DNA of 64,000 bases from Arthrobacter sp. EPSL27 (GTDB lineage: Bacteria; Actinomycetota; Actinomycetes; Actinomycetales; Micrococcaceae), in contig NZ_LNUT01000004.1 of NCBI RefSeq assembly GCF_001512305.1, positions 175,711-239,710 on the forward strand. Direction: 5' to 3'. Both the position numbers and the translations under genes were made by a program. A model generated the notes under the pieces. That model made no database searches and had not been told where the DNA came from. It saw nothing but the letters and a program-made list of their open reading frames with translations. Positions 34,569-43,746 of the stretch are shown here, piece after piece (position 1 is the first letter of the stretch; each line of letters opens with the position of its first letter).

Positions 34569-34612
34569 ACGACGCCGGCCGGTCACCCCTCAAGGTGACC
34601 GGCCGGCGTCGT
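34569..34612. terminator. 19-bp bidirectional terminator between gpmA and phoU
   Basis: Arms 34569-34587 and 34594-34612 are perfectly complementary around the loop CCTCAA. The hairpin lies between two convergent genes. Confidence 0.8.
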
Positions 34613-34629
34613 ACGTATTGCTGGAAGTA

Positions 34630-35292
34630 TCAGATGTGTTCGATGCCGTTCGGCTGCCAGGCGCCGGTCACCAGGTAGGTGACCTTCTGCGCCACGGACA
34701 CGCCATGGTCCGCGAACCGCTCGAAGTAGCGGCTGGCCAGCGCGACGTCGACGGTCGTGGCGGGGGACTCGTGCCAGTCGCTGCGGGCGATCGCCTTGAA
34801 GACGCTCAGGTGCAGGTCGTTCACCACGGTGTTCGCCTTCATGATGTCCCGGGCCACTTCCAGGTCACGGGTTTCCAGCAGCACGGTCAGCTTCTCCGCG
34901 ATGAACAGGTCCTGCTCAGCGAAGCTCTTGAAGGTACCGCGCAGCTGCTCGGGGATCACGGTCGAGGGGTAGCGGAGGCGCGCCAGCTGGGCGAGGTGGC
35001 GGGCCAGGTCGCCCATGCGCTCCAGCGAGGCACTCATCCGGAGGGAACCCACGATCATCCGCAGGTCGCTGGCCACCGGGCCCTGCAGGGCAAGGATGTC
35101 GATGGCACGCTCGTCCAGGCTGTTCTGCAGGAAGTCGATCCGCGCATCGGCAGCGATGACGTCCTCGGCCAGATCAATGTCGGCGCCGTCAAAGGCAGTC
35201 GTGGCTTTCTCGATGGCCTCACTGACCAGCTTCGAGATTTCGACGAGCTGTTCCCCCACTTGGACGAGCTCTTCCTGAAAAACCTTGCGCAC
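34630..35292 (-). CDS. phoU: Phosphate signalling protein PhoU
   Basis: This 220-aa protein begins VRKVFQEELVQVGEQLVEIS from a GTG at 35292 with AAAGGA seven bases upstream. It consists of two PhoU three-helix repeats, with the metal-site motifs ERMGDLARHLAQLARL near residue 90 and the counterpart SRYFERFADHGVSVAQKVTY near 190. PhoU restrains the phosphate-sensing histidine kinase and the Pst transporter when phosphate is plentiful. It is divergent from senX3, sharing a region that holds an 11-nt-periodic Pho box. The same frame stays open far upstream on the minus strand over senX3, but only because of high GC. Confidence 0.95.
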   Translation of the reverse strand: MRKVFQEELVQVGEQLVEISKLVSEAIEKATTAFDGADIDLAEDVIAADARIDFLQNSLDERAIDILALQGPVASDLRMIVGSLRMSASLERMGDLARHLAQLARLRYPSTVIPEQLRGTFKSFAEQDLFIAEKLTVLLETRDLEVARDIMKANTVVNDLHLSVFKAIARSDWHESPATTVDVALASRYFERFADHGVSVAQKVTYLVTGAWQPNGIEHI

Positions 35293-35386
35293 GTGTGCGT
35301 CCTTTCTTCGGAAACAATGCCGCCACCAGGAGTGGCCGGCCCATTTCGATTCACCTCTCGGCGCTCCAACGGTCAAGTCTTCCAGC

Positions 35387-35430
35387 GCCGGGTGAACTGT
35401 TACGCCCCAATAGGTGAACGTTAGCTGAAC
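35387..35430 (-). promoter_or_regulatory. Pho box (RegX3/PhoP-type 11-nt direct repeats) between phoU and senX3
   Basis: Read on the minus strand, four consecutive 11-mers are GTTCAGCTAAC, GTTCACCTATT, GGGGCGTAACA and GTTCACCCGGC. Three match the GTTCACC core of actinobacterial Pho boxes and the third is degenerate. The position between phoU and senX3-regX3 fits autoregulation by phosphorylated RegX3. Basis: sequence pattern plus knowledge of actinobacterial PhoP/RegX3 sites. Confidence 0.75.
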
Positions 35431-35490
35431 CGGGGCGGGAATAGGGGGAGATTTCAGTTTCCGGCACGGGGCAGAGCATAAGCTGGAGCC

Positions 35491-36702
35491 GTGGATCCAA
35501 TGCTCATCGGCGTGATTGCCGGCCTGGTCGGCCTGTCGCTCGGCGTCTTCGGCGTGCTCGCGTTCAGGGTCAGCGAGCAGCAGCGGAAGCTGGTGGACGT
35601 CGAGTTCGAGGACCCCTCGCTGCCTGAGGGCGCCGCCGAGGTGCTGGCCGCCGTCGGCCGCGCCTTTGTGGTGGTCGACGCGATCGACGGCGTTGTCCGT
35701 GCCAGCCCCGCCGCCTACGCTTACGGCCTGGTGCGCGGCCACACCCTGGTCCACGAGCAGCTGCTGGAAATGACCGCCAAGGTGCGGCGCGACGGGGTCA
35801 TCCTCGAACGGCTCCTTGAACTCCCGCGCGGCCCGCTGGGGCAGGGGACCATCGTGGTCCAGGTCCGGGCCGCCGTGATCGCCGAAGAGTACATCCTGCT
35901 GCTCGCCGACGACCGGACAGAGGTCACCCGCACCGAGGAGGTCCGGAACGACTTCGTCGCCAACGTCTCCCATGAGCTGAAGACGCCGGTCGGAGCCATC
36001 TCGCTGCTGGCCGAGGCCCTGGAGTCCTCGGCGGACGATCCGGAGGCCGTGCGCCGCTTCGCCAAACGCACGCACAAGGAATCCGCCCGGCTGGCCGCCT
36101 TGGTGCAGGACATCATCGAATTGTCCCGGCTGCAGGGCGCCAACGTCGCCCAGCAGGGACGGGCCGTGGACATCAACACGGTGGTCGCCGAAGCCGTGGA
36201 CCGGTCCCAGCTGCCGGCCGAAAGCAAAAACATCGAACTTGTGGTCGGCGGCCGGACCGACTCGATGGTCTACGGCGACCAGGACCAACTGGTGACGGCG
36301 CTGCGCAACCTGATCGACAACGCCATCCGGTACTCCCCGGAGAACACCCGGGTGGGGATCGGCATCCGGTCCAAGGACGGCCTCGTGGCCGTGTCCGTGA
36401 CGGACCAGGGCGAGGGGCTCAGCCCCGAGGACCAGGAACGGGTCTTTGAACGCTTCTACCGCGTGGACGCCGCACGGTCGCGCCACACCGGAGGAACCGG
36501 CCTTGGCCTCAGCATCGTCAAGCACGTCATCGCCAACCACGGCGGCGAAGTGACCCTGTGGTCACAGCCGGGCCAGGGCTGCACGTTCACCATCCGGCTT
36601 CCGGAACTGGAAGGCCAGGAACCTGACGGCGCCGACGCCCAGAACCCCAAACCGATCCGAAGTGACGCCGCAGGCGCCCATGAACAAGGAGCTACCGCTT
36701 GA
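35491..36702 (+). CDS. senX3: Sensor histidine kinase SenX3 (phosphate sensing)
   Basis: This 403-aa protein has one N-terminal membrane helix (LIGVIAGLVGLSLGVFGVLA), a PAS-like region (about 50-145) and a HisKA domain with FVANVSHELKTPVGAISLLA, the phosphorylated His at about 161. The HATPase has NLIDNAIRYSPENT (N box), VTDQGEGLSPEDQERVFERF (G1/F boxes) and GTGLGLSIVKHVI (G2). This is the SenX3/PhoR-type layout that works with PhoU and the Pst system to sense phosphate. GTG start at 35491. The last bases overlap the regX3 TTG start (TTGA). Confidence 0.95.
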   Translation: MDPMLIGVIAGLVGLSLGVFGVLAFRVSEQQRKLVDVEFEDPSLPEGAAEVLAAVGRAFVVVDAIDGVVRASPAAYAYGLVRGHTLVHEQLLEMTAKVRRDGVILERLLELPRGPLGQGTIVVQVRAAVIAEEYILLLADDRTEVTRTEEVRNDFVANVSHELKTPVGAISLLAEALESSADDPEAVRRFAKRTHKESARLAALVQDIIELSRLQGANVAQQGRAVDINTVVAEAVDRSQLPAESKNIELVVGGRTDSMVYGDQDQLVTALRNLIDNAIRYSPENTRVGIGIRSKDGLVAVSVTDQGEGLSPEDQERVFERFYRVDAARSRHTGGTGLGLSIVKHVIANHGGEVTLWSQPGQGCTFTIRLPELEGQEPDGADAQNPKPIRSDAAGAHEQGATA

Positions 36703-37379
36703 GCAGGATTCTAGTTGTGGAGGACGAGGAGTCCTTCAGCGACCCCCTGTCCTACCTGTTGGGCAAGGAAGGATTCGAAGTGGAGGTGGTGGACAACGGC
36801 ATTGACGCCATCACCGAATTCGACCGCAACGGCGCCGACCTGGTGCTGCTGGACCTGCAGCTGCCCGGACAGTCGGGCACGGAAGTCTGCCGGCAGCTGC
36901 GGCAGCGCTCGTCGGTGCCGGTGATCATGCTGACGGCAAAGGACGCCGAAATCGACAAGGTGGTGGGCCTGGAGCTGGGCGCCGACGACTACGTCACCAA
37001 GCCCTACTCGTCCCGGGAGCTGGTGGCCCGCGTCCGGGCCGTGCTGCGCCGCCAGGGCGAGCCGGAGGAGCTGGTGTCCAGCACCGTCCAGGCTGGCCCG
37101 GTCCGGATGGACATTGAACGGCACGTGGTCACCGTCAGCGGCGAGCAGGTTTCGCTGCCGCTGAAGGAATTCGAGCTCCTGGAGATGCTGCTGCGGAACT
37201 CCGGCCGGGTGCTGACCCGGGGGCAGCTGATCGACAGGGTCTGGGGATCGGATTACGTGGGGGACACGAAGACCCTGGACGTCCACGTGAAGCGGCTGCG
37301 CAGCAAGGTCGAACCGGACCCCTCGGCGCCCAGGCACCTGATCACCGTCCGCGGCCTGGGATACAAGTTCGACCCCTAA
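36699..37379 (+). CDS. regX3: Two-component response regulator RegX3
   Basis: This 226-aa OmpR-type regulator begins SRILVVEDEESFSDPLSYLL after a TTG start at 36699, which overlaps the senX3 stop by four bases and has AAGGAG seven bases upstream. The receiver domain carries the phospho-acceptor Asp52 in DLVLLDLQLPGQSG, T in IMLTAKDAE and K in DDYVTKPYSSREL. The C-terminal winged helix has LPLKEFELLEMLLRNSGRVL and KTLDVHVKRLRSKVE. It would bind the Pho box upstream of senX3. A strong terminator follows. Confidence 0.96.
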   Translation: MSRILVVEDEESFSDPLSYLLGKEGFEVEVVDNGIDAITEFDRNGADLVLLDLQLPGQSGTEVCRQLRQRSSVPVIMLTAKDAEIDKVVGLELGADDYVTKPYSSRELVARVRAVLRRQGEPEELVSSTVQAGPVRMDIERHVVTVSGEQVSLPLKEFELLEMLLRNSGRVLTRGQLIDRVWGSDYVGDTKTLDVHVKRLRSKVEPDPSAPRHLITVRGLGYKFDP

Positions 37380-37400
37380 ACCGGTCCGGCCGTCAGACAC

Positions 37401-37436
37401 AAAAGGAGGGGCACCCGCACGGGTGCCCCTCCTTTT
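37401..37436. terminator. Strong intrinsic terminator after regX3
   Basis: AAAAGGAGGGGCACCC pairs with GGGTGCCCCTCCTTTT around GCAC. A and T runs at the two ends make it work for both the regX3 transcript and the convergent lipoprotein gene. Confidence 0.92.
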
Positions 37437-37449
37437 GCGTCTGCGGACG

Positions 37450-38007
37450 CTAGTGGTCTGCGCCGCCCGTCGGCGACGGGGTGGACGTCGGCGTGGCCGA
37501 GCCCGTGGGCTCGCTGCCGGCCGGCAGGTACTGCTTGTAGTCGGTGATGGTGCCGTCAACGACCGGAACCTTGAACGTGGTGTTCTGGTTGGTGCCGTCC
37601 TCGGAGATGCGGACCTCGACCAGGGATCCCGGGGCCCCGCCCGTGGTGCTGAGGATCGCCTCGTCTGCGGATTCGTTGAGCAGTGTGTAGGAGTTCTGCT
37701 TGACCGGGATCTGCGTCTGCGACCCGCCGGCGCCGGCGATCACCAGCGTGACGTCCTCGGAGGAGGAGTTGTAGACGGCGCCGAGCACGCGGCCCGGCTT
37801 GTCCTCGCCGCCGGAGACGATCAGCATGTTGCGCAGCTGGAGCGGGCCGACGTTGGCCTGCGTTCCGTCTGACGCCGCATACGACGCGGTGGTCTGCTGG
37901 GGGTTGATGTAGCCGCAGCCGGTCACGGACAGCAGGCCGATGCCCAGAGCAGCCGTTGCCATTGCCAGCTTGCCGCGCTGGCCCCGGTTCATCGCAGTGA
38001 AACCCAC
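37450..38007 (-). CDS. LpqE-like lipoprotein
   Basis: This 185-aa protein starts at a GTG at 38007, with AAGGAG eight bases upstream. The signal peptide ends in the lipobox SVTGC (LGIGLLSVTGCGY). The mature part is a single beta-rich domain: VGPLQLRNMLIVSGGEDKPG, LGAVYNSSSEDVTLVIAGAG and SGGAPGSLVEVRIS-like strands. A Pro/Thr/Ser tail (TGSATPTSTPSPTGGADH) follows. In mycobacteria the lipoprotein gene lpqE lies divergent from carD, exactly as here, so orthology is likely by position. Its function is unsettled. Confidence 0.8.
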   Translation of the reverse strand: MGFTAMNRGQRGKLAMATAALGIGLLSVTGCGYINPQQTTASYAASDGTQANVGPLQLRNMLIVSGGEDKPGRVLGAVYNSSSEDVTLVIAGAGGSQTQIPVKQNSYTLLNESADEAILSTTGGAPGSLVEVRISEDGTNQNTTFKVPVVDGTITDYKQYLPAGSEPTGSATPTSTPSPTGGADH

Positions 38008-38145
38008 GTCACGCACTCCTTGAGAGTCTTGGAACATTCTTCAGCCATAGCCTATCGGCAAACCGCGCCAAACGATGATTCGGGGCGGACACATTGCCCC
38101 GGGTCAGAGGCCGGCGGGGCGCCCGCTGGGGGTTGCCGCGGACTC

Positions 38146-38174
38146 TTGGCAAAGGCATGCCAATGCACTAATAT
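38146..38174 (+). promoter_or_regulatory. Sigma-A-type promoter candidate for carD
   Basis: TTGGCA (38146-38151), 17 bases, TAATAT (38169-38174). The transcript would have a leader of about 130 bases before the carD ATG. A second possible -10 (GATAAA near 38275) lies closer to the gene. The rest of the 300-base gap between the divergent genes shows no gene. Confidence 0.6.
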
Positions 38175-38308
38175 CCGCTTTCGTCAAGGGGTCCAGCAGG
38201 GCCGATTTGGCCCATTTTCCGCGTATTCATGCGGTTCTTCGGCCCGTTCCATGCCAGTCGTATGCCTTATCCGTGATAAACTGGTCTGCGGGAAAGGGGA
38301 ATGTTTAC

Positions 38309-38791
38309 ATGGTTTTTGAGGTCGGCGAGACAGTAGTTTACCCTCACCACGGTGCAGCAAAAATTGAAGAAATCAAGATGCGCACTGTCAAGGGCGAAGA
38401 GAAGATGTATCTCAAGCTCAAGGTGGCCCAGGGTGATCTGACCATTGAAGTTCCAGCAGAAAACGTTGACCTTGTTGGGGTTCGTGACGTAGTGGGCAAA
38501 GAAGGACTGGAGCACGTGTTTGAAGTGCTGCGGGCCGAGTTCACTGAAGAGCCCACCAACTGGTCGCGTCGATACAAGGCAAACCTGGAGAAGCTTGCTT
38601 CCGGTGACGTCATCAAGGTGGCAGAGGTCGTCCGCGACCTGTGGCGCCGCGATCACGATCGGGGTCTCTCCGCAGGAGAGAAGCGCATGCTGGCCAAGGC
38701 CCGCCAGATTCTGATTTCAGAACTGGCGCTGGCTGAGAAGACTGATGAAGAGAAGGCCGCAAGCGTTCTCGACGAGGTTCTGGCTTCCTAA
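38309..38791 (+). CDS. carD: CarD-family transcription factor
   Basis: This 160-aa protein starts [20 protein letters not shown], the Tudor-like RNA-polymerase-interaction domain that contacts the beta subunit. A helical C-terminal DNA-binding domain follows with [20 protein letters not shown], the conserved Trp in [20 protein letters not shown], and an acidic tail. CarD stabilises the open complex, notably at rRNA promoters, and is essential in mycobacteria. The ATG at 38309 follows GGAAAGGGGA. Codon use is less GC-biased than in the neighbours, as often for highly expressed genes. An intrinsic terminator follows. Confidence 0.97.
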   Translation: MVFEVGETVVYPHHGAAKIEEIKMRTVKGEEKMYLKLKVAQGDLTIEVPAENVDLVGVRDVVGKEGLEHVFEVLRAEFTEEPTNWSRRYKANLEKLASGDVIKVAEVVRDLWRRDHDRGLSAGEKRMLAKARQILISELALAEKTDEEKAASVLDEVLAS

Positions 38792-38816
38792 GCAACGAGT
38801 CGAACAGACAAGAATT

Positions 38817-38855
38817 AAACCCCGGTGGCGACAAGGCCGCCGGGGTTTCTTTTTT
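38817..38855 (+). terminator. Intrinsic terminator after carD
   Basis: AAACCCCGGTGGC pairs with GCCGCCGGGGTTT around GACAAG and is followed by CTTTTTT. Confidence 0.93.
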
Positions 38856-38910
38856 GTCCTGATACCCCAAGGTAGCCCGCAGCGGGACGCCGGGACGTAG
38901 TCTTGTGGCC

Positions 38911-39738
38911 ATGGACTCTGCACCGACCAACACCCCACCGGCCGGCCCCCTCACCGCGGTCATCGTCGTGGCCGCCGGCTCCGGCGAACGCCTGGGTTAC
39001 GGCATGCCCAAAGCCAAGGTCCCCCTCGGCGGGGACAGCATCCTCATCCACGCCCTGCGGGGCGTCGCCGCGGCAGGCGTCGCACAGCATATCTGCGTCG
39101 CCATCCCGCCCGGGGACCCGGAGCTCCGGGGCCTCTGTGAAACGTTCGAGCGGGAGCTCGCGGTGGAAGGCCCGCAGGCGCCCGTTCCGGGGGCTGCCGG
39201 GCAGCTTCCCGTGGTGACCGTCGTCGACGGCGGCGCCAGCCGCGCCGACTCGGTCCGCGCAGCGCTGCAGGCGCTCCAGCCGGAGATCGAGGCGGTCCTG
39301 GTCCATGATGCTGCTCGCGCACTGACCCCGGAGGCCGTCTTCCACCGGGTGTCCCGCGCACTCGCCGCCGGCGCCCAGGCCGTCATCCCCGTCATGCCCG
39401 TGGTCGACACCGTCAAGACCGTGGAACCTGCCGCGGCCGATGCGCCCGCCCCCGAGCTGGTCACCGGCACCGCTGCCCGGGAGACCCTGCGGGCGGTCCA
39501 GACGCCGCAGGGATTCCAGCTGGCCACCCTCCGCAGTGCCCACGCCGCAGCGGCGTCGCTCGACGCCGCGCAGGCAGCTGCCGTGACCGACGACGCCATG
39601 CTCGTGGAACTCCTCGGCGTCCCCGTCCACGCGGTGCGCGGCGCAAGCCAGTCGCTGAAGATCACCACCCCGCTGGACCTGATCATCGCCGAGGGCCTCC
39701 TCGAAGGCCCGCTGGGCGCGCGGTGGGTGGAAGGCTGA
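38911..39738 (+). CDS. ispD: 2-C-methyl-D-erythritol 4-phosphate cytidylyltransferase
   Basis: This 275-aa protein contains the CTP-binding motif [20 protein letters not shown], then [32 protein letters not shown] and [20 protein letters not shown]. It transfers CMP from CTP to methylerythritol phosphate, the third step of the MEP isoprenoid pathway. The ATG at 38911 is preferred over a GTG at 38905; neither has a strong ribosome-binding site. ispF starts two bases after the stop. Confidence 0.95.
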   Translation: MDSAPTNTPPAGPLTAVIVVAAGSGERLGYGMPKAKVPLGGDSILIHALRGVAAAGVAQHICVAIPPGDPELRGLCETFERELAVEGPQAPVPGAAGQLPVVTVVDGGASRADSVRAALQALQPEIEAVLVHDAARALTPEAVFHRVSRALAAGAQAVIPVMPVVDTVKTVEPAAADAPAPELVTGTAARETLRAVQTPQGFQLATLRSAHAAAASLDAAQAAAVTDDAMLVELLGVPVHAVRGASQSLKITTPLDLIIAEGLLEGPLGARWVEG

Positions 39739-39740
39739 GC

Positions 39741-40277
39741 ATGTCCTCCCACCACAGCACCCCGCTGCCCGTAATCCCCCGGACCGGAATCGGCATCGAC
39801 GTCCACGCCTACGCCCCGGAGGACGCGCCCCAGCCGCTCTGGCTGGGCGGCCTGTTCTGGGACGGGGAACGGGGGCTCTCCGGCCATTCCGACGGCGACC
39901 CCGTCGCGCACGCCGCCGCCGACGCCCTGTTCTCCGCCTGCGGCGTGGGGGACCTCGGGACGCATTTCGGCACCGACCGCCCCGAGTATGCCGGGGCCTC
40001 CGGTGTGACCCTGCTGGCCGAAGCCGCGCGGATCGTCCGCGCGGAAGGCTTCGAGATCGGGAACATCGCCGTGCAGTTCGTGGCCAACCGGCCCAAGTTC
40101 GGCCCCCGCCGGGAGGAATCCCAGCGGGTCCTGAGCGAGGCCGCCGGCGCCCCCGTCAGCGTCTCGGCCACCACCAGCGACGGGCTCGGTTTCACTGGCC
40201 GCGGCGAGGGTATCTCGGCCACGGCCACAGCCCTGGTGTACCCCGTCCGCTCGGCGTCCCCGGAGTCCGTCGCCTAG
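39741..40277 (+). CDS. ispF: 2-C-methyl-D-erythritol 2,4-cyclodiphosphate synthase
   Basis: This 178-aa protein has the metal site [12 protein letters not shown] (Asp and His), [20 protein letters not shown], a GDLGTHFG motif and [20 protein letters not shown]. It forms the cyclic diphosphate intermediate of the MEP pathway. It is coupled to ispD (2-base gap), and the two follow carD in the order seen in mycobacteria. Confidence 0.96.
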   Translation: MSSHHSTPLPVIPRTGIGIDVHAYAPEDAPQPLWLGGLFWDGERGLSGHSDGDPVAHAAADALFSACGVGDLGTHFGTDRPEYAGASGVTLLAEAARIVRAEGFEIGNIAVQFVANRPKFGPRREESQRVLSEAAGAPVSVSATTSDGLGFTGRGEGISATATALVYPVRSASPESVA

Positions 40278-40320
40278 GCTTAACGCAGATTCCCTTCCGC
40301 GAGACACCAGGAGACTCCCC

Positions 40321-40650
40321 GTGACCAAGCTGCTGCCCGCCGTCGTCCTTGTGGCTGGACTGCTGCTGACCGGCTGCGCCGCGACGCCGAAGATGAGCGT
40401 CCAGGACAGTTGCGCGTTCCTCAACCAGGACACCTTCGTCCCCACGGGAAACCAGCAGCAGCAGGCGGACCAGATTTCCAAGCACTACCAGGAAGTCGCG
40501 GACAAGGTGGCCCCCGAGGTGGCGGCGCCCATCCAGAAAATGGCGGACGTCATGAAGGACGTCGCCGGTTCCTCGCTCGGCGCCAAGAGCGAGGAACAGA
40601 CCAAGCAGCTCGCCGACCAGATGAACAAGATCGGCGAATACTGCAAGTAG
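40321..40650 (+). CDS. Small lipoprotein, hypothetical
   Basis: This 109-aa protein from a GTG at 40321 has a signal peptide with lipobox LLLTGCAATP, so cleavage before Cys20 and lipid anchoring are expected. The mature part is a short helical domain with two further Cys (DSCAFLNQD and IGEYCK) that could form a disulfide, and a Gln-rich helix QQQQADQISKHYQEVADKVA. No function is recognised. It lies between ispF and cysS. Confidence 0.8.
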   Translation: MTKLLPAVVLVAGLLLTGCAATPKMSVQDSCAFLNQDTFVPTGNQQQQADQISKHYQEVADKVAPEVAAPIQKMADVMKDVAGSSLGAKSEEQTKQLADQMNKIGEYCK

Positions 40651-40706
40651 GCGCCCGCGGGCCGTCCGCACCCCGGGCGTCGGAACCGATCGGCTAATCT
40701 GGAGCG

Positions 40707-42173
40707 GTGACCCTGCGCTTCTATGACACTGCATCCGCCGAAGTCCGCGACTTCGTCCCCCTGGTTCCGGGCAAAGTGAGCCTCTACTACTGCGGCGCCA
40801 CGGTGCAGGGCATGCCGCACGTCGGGCACATCCGCTCCGCGATCGCCTTCGACCAGCTCACCCGCTGGCTGCAGTACCGCGGATTCCGCGTCACCTCGGT
40901 CCGCAACGTCACCGACATCGACGACAAGATCCTCGCGAAGTCGGCGGATTCCTTCGCCCCTGACTTCGCGGACGAGCCCGGCTCTGTCCGCGAGGAGGAA
41001 TGGTGGGCGCTGGCCTACCGGTACGAGCAGGAATTCCTCAAGGCCTACGACACCCTGGGCGTCTCCCGCCCCACCTACGAACCCCGGGCCACCGGCCACA
41101 TCCCGGAAATGCACGCCCTCATCCAGCAGCTGATCGACCGCGGCCACGCCTACCCCGCCCTCGACGATTCCGGCGACGTGTACTTCGACGTGCGCTCCTG
41201 GGCCAACTACGGATCGCTGACCCGGCAGAAGATCGACGACATGCAGGGCGCCCCCGACGCCGATCCCCGCGGAAAGCGGGACCCCCGCGACTTCGCGCTC
41301 TGGAAGGGCCACAAGGAGGGGGAGCCGGCGACGGCGGCCTGGGCGTCGCCGTGGGGCACCGGCCGTCCGGGCTGGCACCTCGAATGCTCCGCGATGGTCA
41401 CCAAGTACCTCGGCACCGAGTTCGACATCCACGGCGGCGGGCTGGACCTCCGGTTCCCGCACCACGAAAACGAGATGGCCCAGTCCCAGGCCGCCGGCCA
41501 CGGCTTCGCCAACTTCTGGATGCACAACGGCATGGTCACCTACGCCGGCGAGAAGATGTCCAAGTCCATCGGCAACACCATCAGCCCCGCCGAAATGCTG
41601 GAACTCGCGCCGGCCCGCGTGGTCCGGTACTACCTCGGCCAGGCGCACTACCGTTCGGTGCTGGACTACCAGCCGACGTCCCTGCAGGAGGCCGCGGCCG
41701 CCGTCGAACGCATCGACGGCTTCATCAGCCGCGCCCTGCGGACCCTTGCCGGCGCCGACGGCGGATCTCCCGCCATTGGCTTCGCCAGCGACGGCACCGT
41801 GCCGGACGCTTTCGCTGCCGCGATGGACGACGACCTCAACGTCCCGCAGGCACTGGCGGTCCTGCACGACACCGTCCGCGCCGGCAATACGGCGCTCACC
41901 GCGGGGGAGCTCGACGACGCCCGGCAGGCACTCGCCGGCGTCACCGACATGCTGCGTGTCCTGGGGCTCAACGACGCCGCCGGGCCCGCGGTGGACCAGC
42001 AAAGCTCTGAAGCCCTCGGTGTGCTGATCGAGGCCCAGCTCACCGCCCGGGCCCAAGCCCGCGCCGGCAAGGACTGGGCCGCCTCCGACGCCATCCGCGA
42101 CACCCTCGCCGCGGCCGGCGTCGTCGTCGAGGACGGCCCGGACGGCGCCAGCTGGAGCCTCAAGCGCGGCTGA
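40707..42173 (+). CDS. cysS: Cysteine--tRNA ligase
   Basis: This 488-aa class I synthetase has zinc and signature elements. These are [20 protein letters not shown] (HIGH variant HVGH), [33 protein letters not shown] with the zinc Cys, [20 protein letters not shown], and [20 protein letters not shown] (KMSKS). The C-terminal helical anticodon domain follows. It charges tRNA-Cys. GTG start at 40707; the length matches actinobacterial CysS. It lies upstream of rlmB, the common cysS-rlmB pairing. Confidence 0.97.
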   Translation: MTLRFYDTASAEVRDFVPLVPGKVSLYYCGATVQGMPHVGHIRSAIAFDQLTRWLQYRGFRVTSVRNVTDIDDKILAKSADSFAPDFADEPGSVREEEWWALAYRYEQEFLKAYDTLGVSRPTYEPRATGHIPEMHALIQQLIDRGHAYPALDDSGDVYFDVRSWANYGSLTRQKIDDMQGAPDADPRGKRDPRDFALWKGHKEGEPATAAWASPWGTGRPGWHLECSAMVTKYLGTEFDIHGGGLDLRFPHHENEMAQSQAAGHGFANFWMHNGMVTYAGEKMSKSIGNTISPAEMLELAPARVVRYYLGQAHYRSVLDYQPTSLQEAAAAVERIDGFISRALRTLAGADGGSPAIGFASDGTVPDAFAAAMDDDLNVPQALAVLHDTVRAGNTALTAGELDDARQALAGVTDMLRVLGLNDAAGPAVDQQSSEALGVLIEAQLTARAQARAGKDWAASDAIRDTLAAAGVVVEDGPDGASWSLKRG

Positions 42174-42296
42174 TTCAGGGCCCTTCCCGGTGCGGGACCG
42201 CGGCCCCGCCATCCCAAGCGGTCGAGGATTTAACTCGAGTCAGTAGACTGGAGTTCAGACTTATCAACGAATCGCGTATTTAAAAGGGTGGAAATC

Positions 42297-43283
42297 ATGG
42301 CCAACAACGGTCGCCGGTCGGTCAAACTGAAGAAGGGCCCCACCGTCGGAACCGGCGGTCACGGCCGCAAGGCTCTCGAGGGCAAGGGGCCGACGCCCAA
42401 GGCGGAGGACCGCCCGTACCACAAGGCCCACAAGAACAAGCAGCTCGCCGAGCGTTCGGCCGCGAAGCGCCCCGGCGCTCCCCGCAACGCCGGCGCACGC
42501 TCCGGCCCCAAGGGCCGCGCCACGGAAGAAGTGGTCACCGGCCGCAACTCCGTCGTCGAGGCGCTGCGCGCCGGCATCCCGGCCAAGGCCCTGCACGTCG
42601 CCATCCGCATCGAAATGGATGACCGCGTCAAGGAGTCCCTCAAGCTCGCGGCCGAGCGCGGCATCCCGCTGCTCGAAACCGGCAAGCCTGAGCTGGACCG
42701 GATGACCGACGACGCCATCCACCAGGGCCTGGTGCTGCAGATCCCGCCGTACGAATACCAGGACGCCTACGAGCTCGCGGAAGAAACCATCGAGGCCTGG
42801 AAGAAGGGCCACGTCGCCAACGCGCCCCTCTTCGTCGCCCTCGACGGCATCACCGATCCGCGCAACCTCGGCGCGATTATCCGCTCGGTCTCCGCGTTCA
42901 GCGGCCACGGCGTCATTGTCCCGGAACGCCGCTCCGTCGGCGTCACCGCCTCCGCCTGGAAGACCAGCGCCGGTGCCGCCGTCCGCGTCCCCGTGGCACG
43001 CGCCGCCAACCTGAACAACACCCTGAAGGCCTTCAAGAACATGGGCATCTATGTCCTGGGCCTCGACGGCGACGGCGACGTCTCGCTGCCCGACCTCACC
43101 CTCGCCACCGAACCGGTCTGCATCGTGGTCGGCTCCGAAGGCAAGGGCCTCAGCCGCCTGGTCCGCGAAAACTGCGACCAGATCGTCTCCATCCCGATCG
43201 ACTCCGCCATGGAATCCCTCAACGCCTCCATGGCCGTCGGTATCTCCCTCTACGAAATCTCCCGCCAGCGAGCCGCCAAGTAA
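42297..43283 (+). CDS. rlmB: 23S rRNA 2'-O-ribose methyltransferase (RlmB/TrmH family)
   Basis: This 328-aa protein has a basic N-terminal extension of about 75 residues rich in Lys/Arg/Gly. A substrate-binding domain starts VVTGRNSVVEALRAGIPAKA. The SPOUT catalytic domain has LDGITDPRNLGAIIRS (motif 1), CIVVGSEGKGLSRLV (motif 2) and IPIDSAMESLNASMAVGISL (motif 3). E. coli RlmB methylates G2251 of 23S rRNA. The ATG at 42297 is preferred over the GTG at 42288, because AAGGGTGG is better placed for the ATG. Confidence 0.94.
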   Translation: MANNGRRSVKLKKGPTVGTGGHGRKALEGKGPTPKAEDRPYHKAHKNKQLAERSAAKRPGAPRNAGARSGPKGRATEEVVTGRNSVVEALRAGIPAKALHVAIRIEMDDRVKESLKLAAERGIPLLETGKPELDRMTDDAIHQGLVLQIPPYEYQDAYELAEETIEAWKKGHVANAPLFVALDGITDPRNLGAIIRSVSAFSGHGVIVPERRSVGVTASAWKTSAGAAVRVPVARAANLNNTLKAFKNMGIYVLGLDGDGDVSLPDLTLATEPVCIVVGSEGKGLSRLVRENCDQIVSIPIDSAMESLNASMAVGISLYEISRQRAAK

Positions 43284-43393
43284 GCTTCGGTTGCGTTCCG
43301 GTTGCGGCGGTTGGGTCCGCCGGAACCGGAGCTTTCCCGTCGCCGGGTTTCGCCGTCACCGGAGCTTTGCCGTCGCTTAGCGGTCAGCCCCTT

Positions 43394-43420
43394 CCCAAAC
43401 TTCGCAAGCTCAGTTCGGGG
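43394..43420. repeat. REP-like palindrome related to the 32.6 kb repeats
   Basis: CCCAAACTTCGCAAGCTCAGTTCGGGG shares the pattern CCCnnA-n-CTtCGCAAGCTCnnTnnGGG with the palindromes in 32610-32776. It folds by pairing CCCAAACT with AGTTCGGG (one wobble). Confidence 0.6.
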
Positions 43421-43523
43421 CCCGCGGGGCTTCCCTTCCTCCCGACGCTCCGCTCGGCCGCGGGTGGCCTCGCTCCGCTCTGGTCGGCGATGCGCTCCTT
43501 GCAAAACTCCGGTACCAGCTCAG

Positions 43524-43746
43524 ACGCTCCCTCACCTTTGGCGGGAATTGACCAAACGCTCCCTCACCTTTGGCGGCCGGATGTCGGACGCTCTCTCACC
43601 TTTGGCGGCCGGATGTCGGACGCTCTCTCACCTTTGGCGAGAACCAAGGAAACGCTTTCTCACATTTAGTGAGGGAGCGTTTTCCGTTTAACGGCGAAAG
43701 GTGAGGGAGGGTTGCCGGTAGAACAGCCAAAGGTGAGGGAGCGTCG
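43524..43746. repeat. Array of about seven 21-bp repeats, five direct and two inverted
   Basis: Copies of ACGCTCCCTCACCTTTGGCGG start at 43524, 43556, 43588 and 43620 with exact 32-base periodicity, and a diverged fifth starts at 43652. The fifth is half of a hairpin AACGCTTTCTCAC-ATTTA-GTGAGGGAGCGTT (43651-43682) followed by TTTT. Two copies in reverse orientation follow (about 43692-43713 and 43724-43746). Confidence 0.85.

Noticed and set aside
34630..36540. Extension of phoU to a 636-codon protein
   Set aside because: The upstream part is antisense to senX3 and lacks any family resemblance. The GTG at 35292 has a good ribosome-binding site and gives the normal PhoU length.
43524..43746. 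CRISPR array
   Set aside because: Units are about 21 bp with spacers of 11 bases that are partly identical to one another, orientation changes within the array, and no cas genes are nearby.
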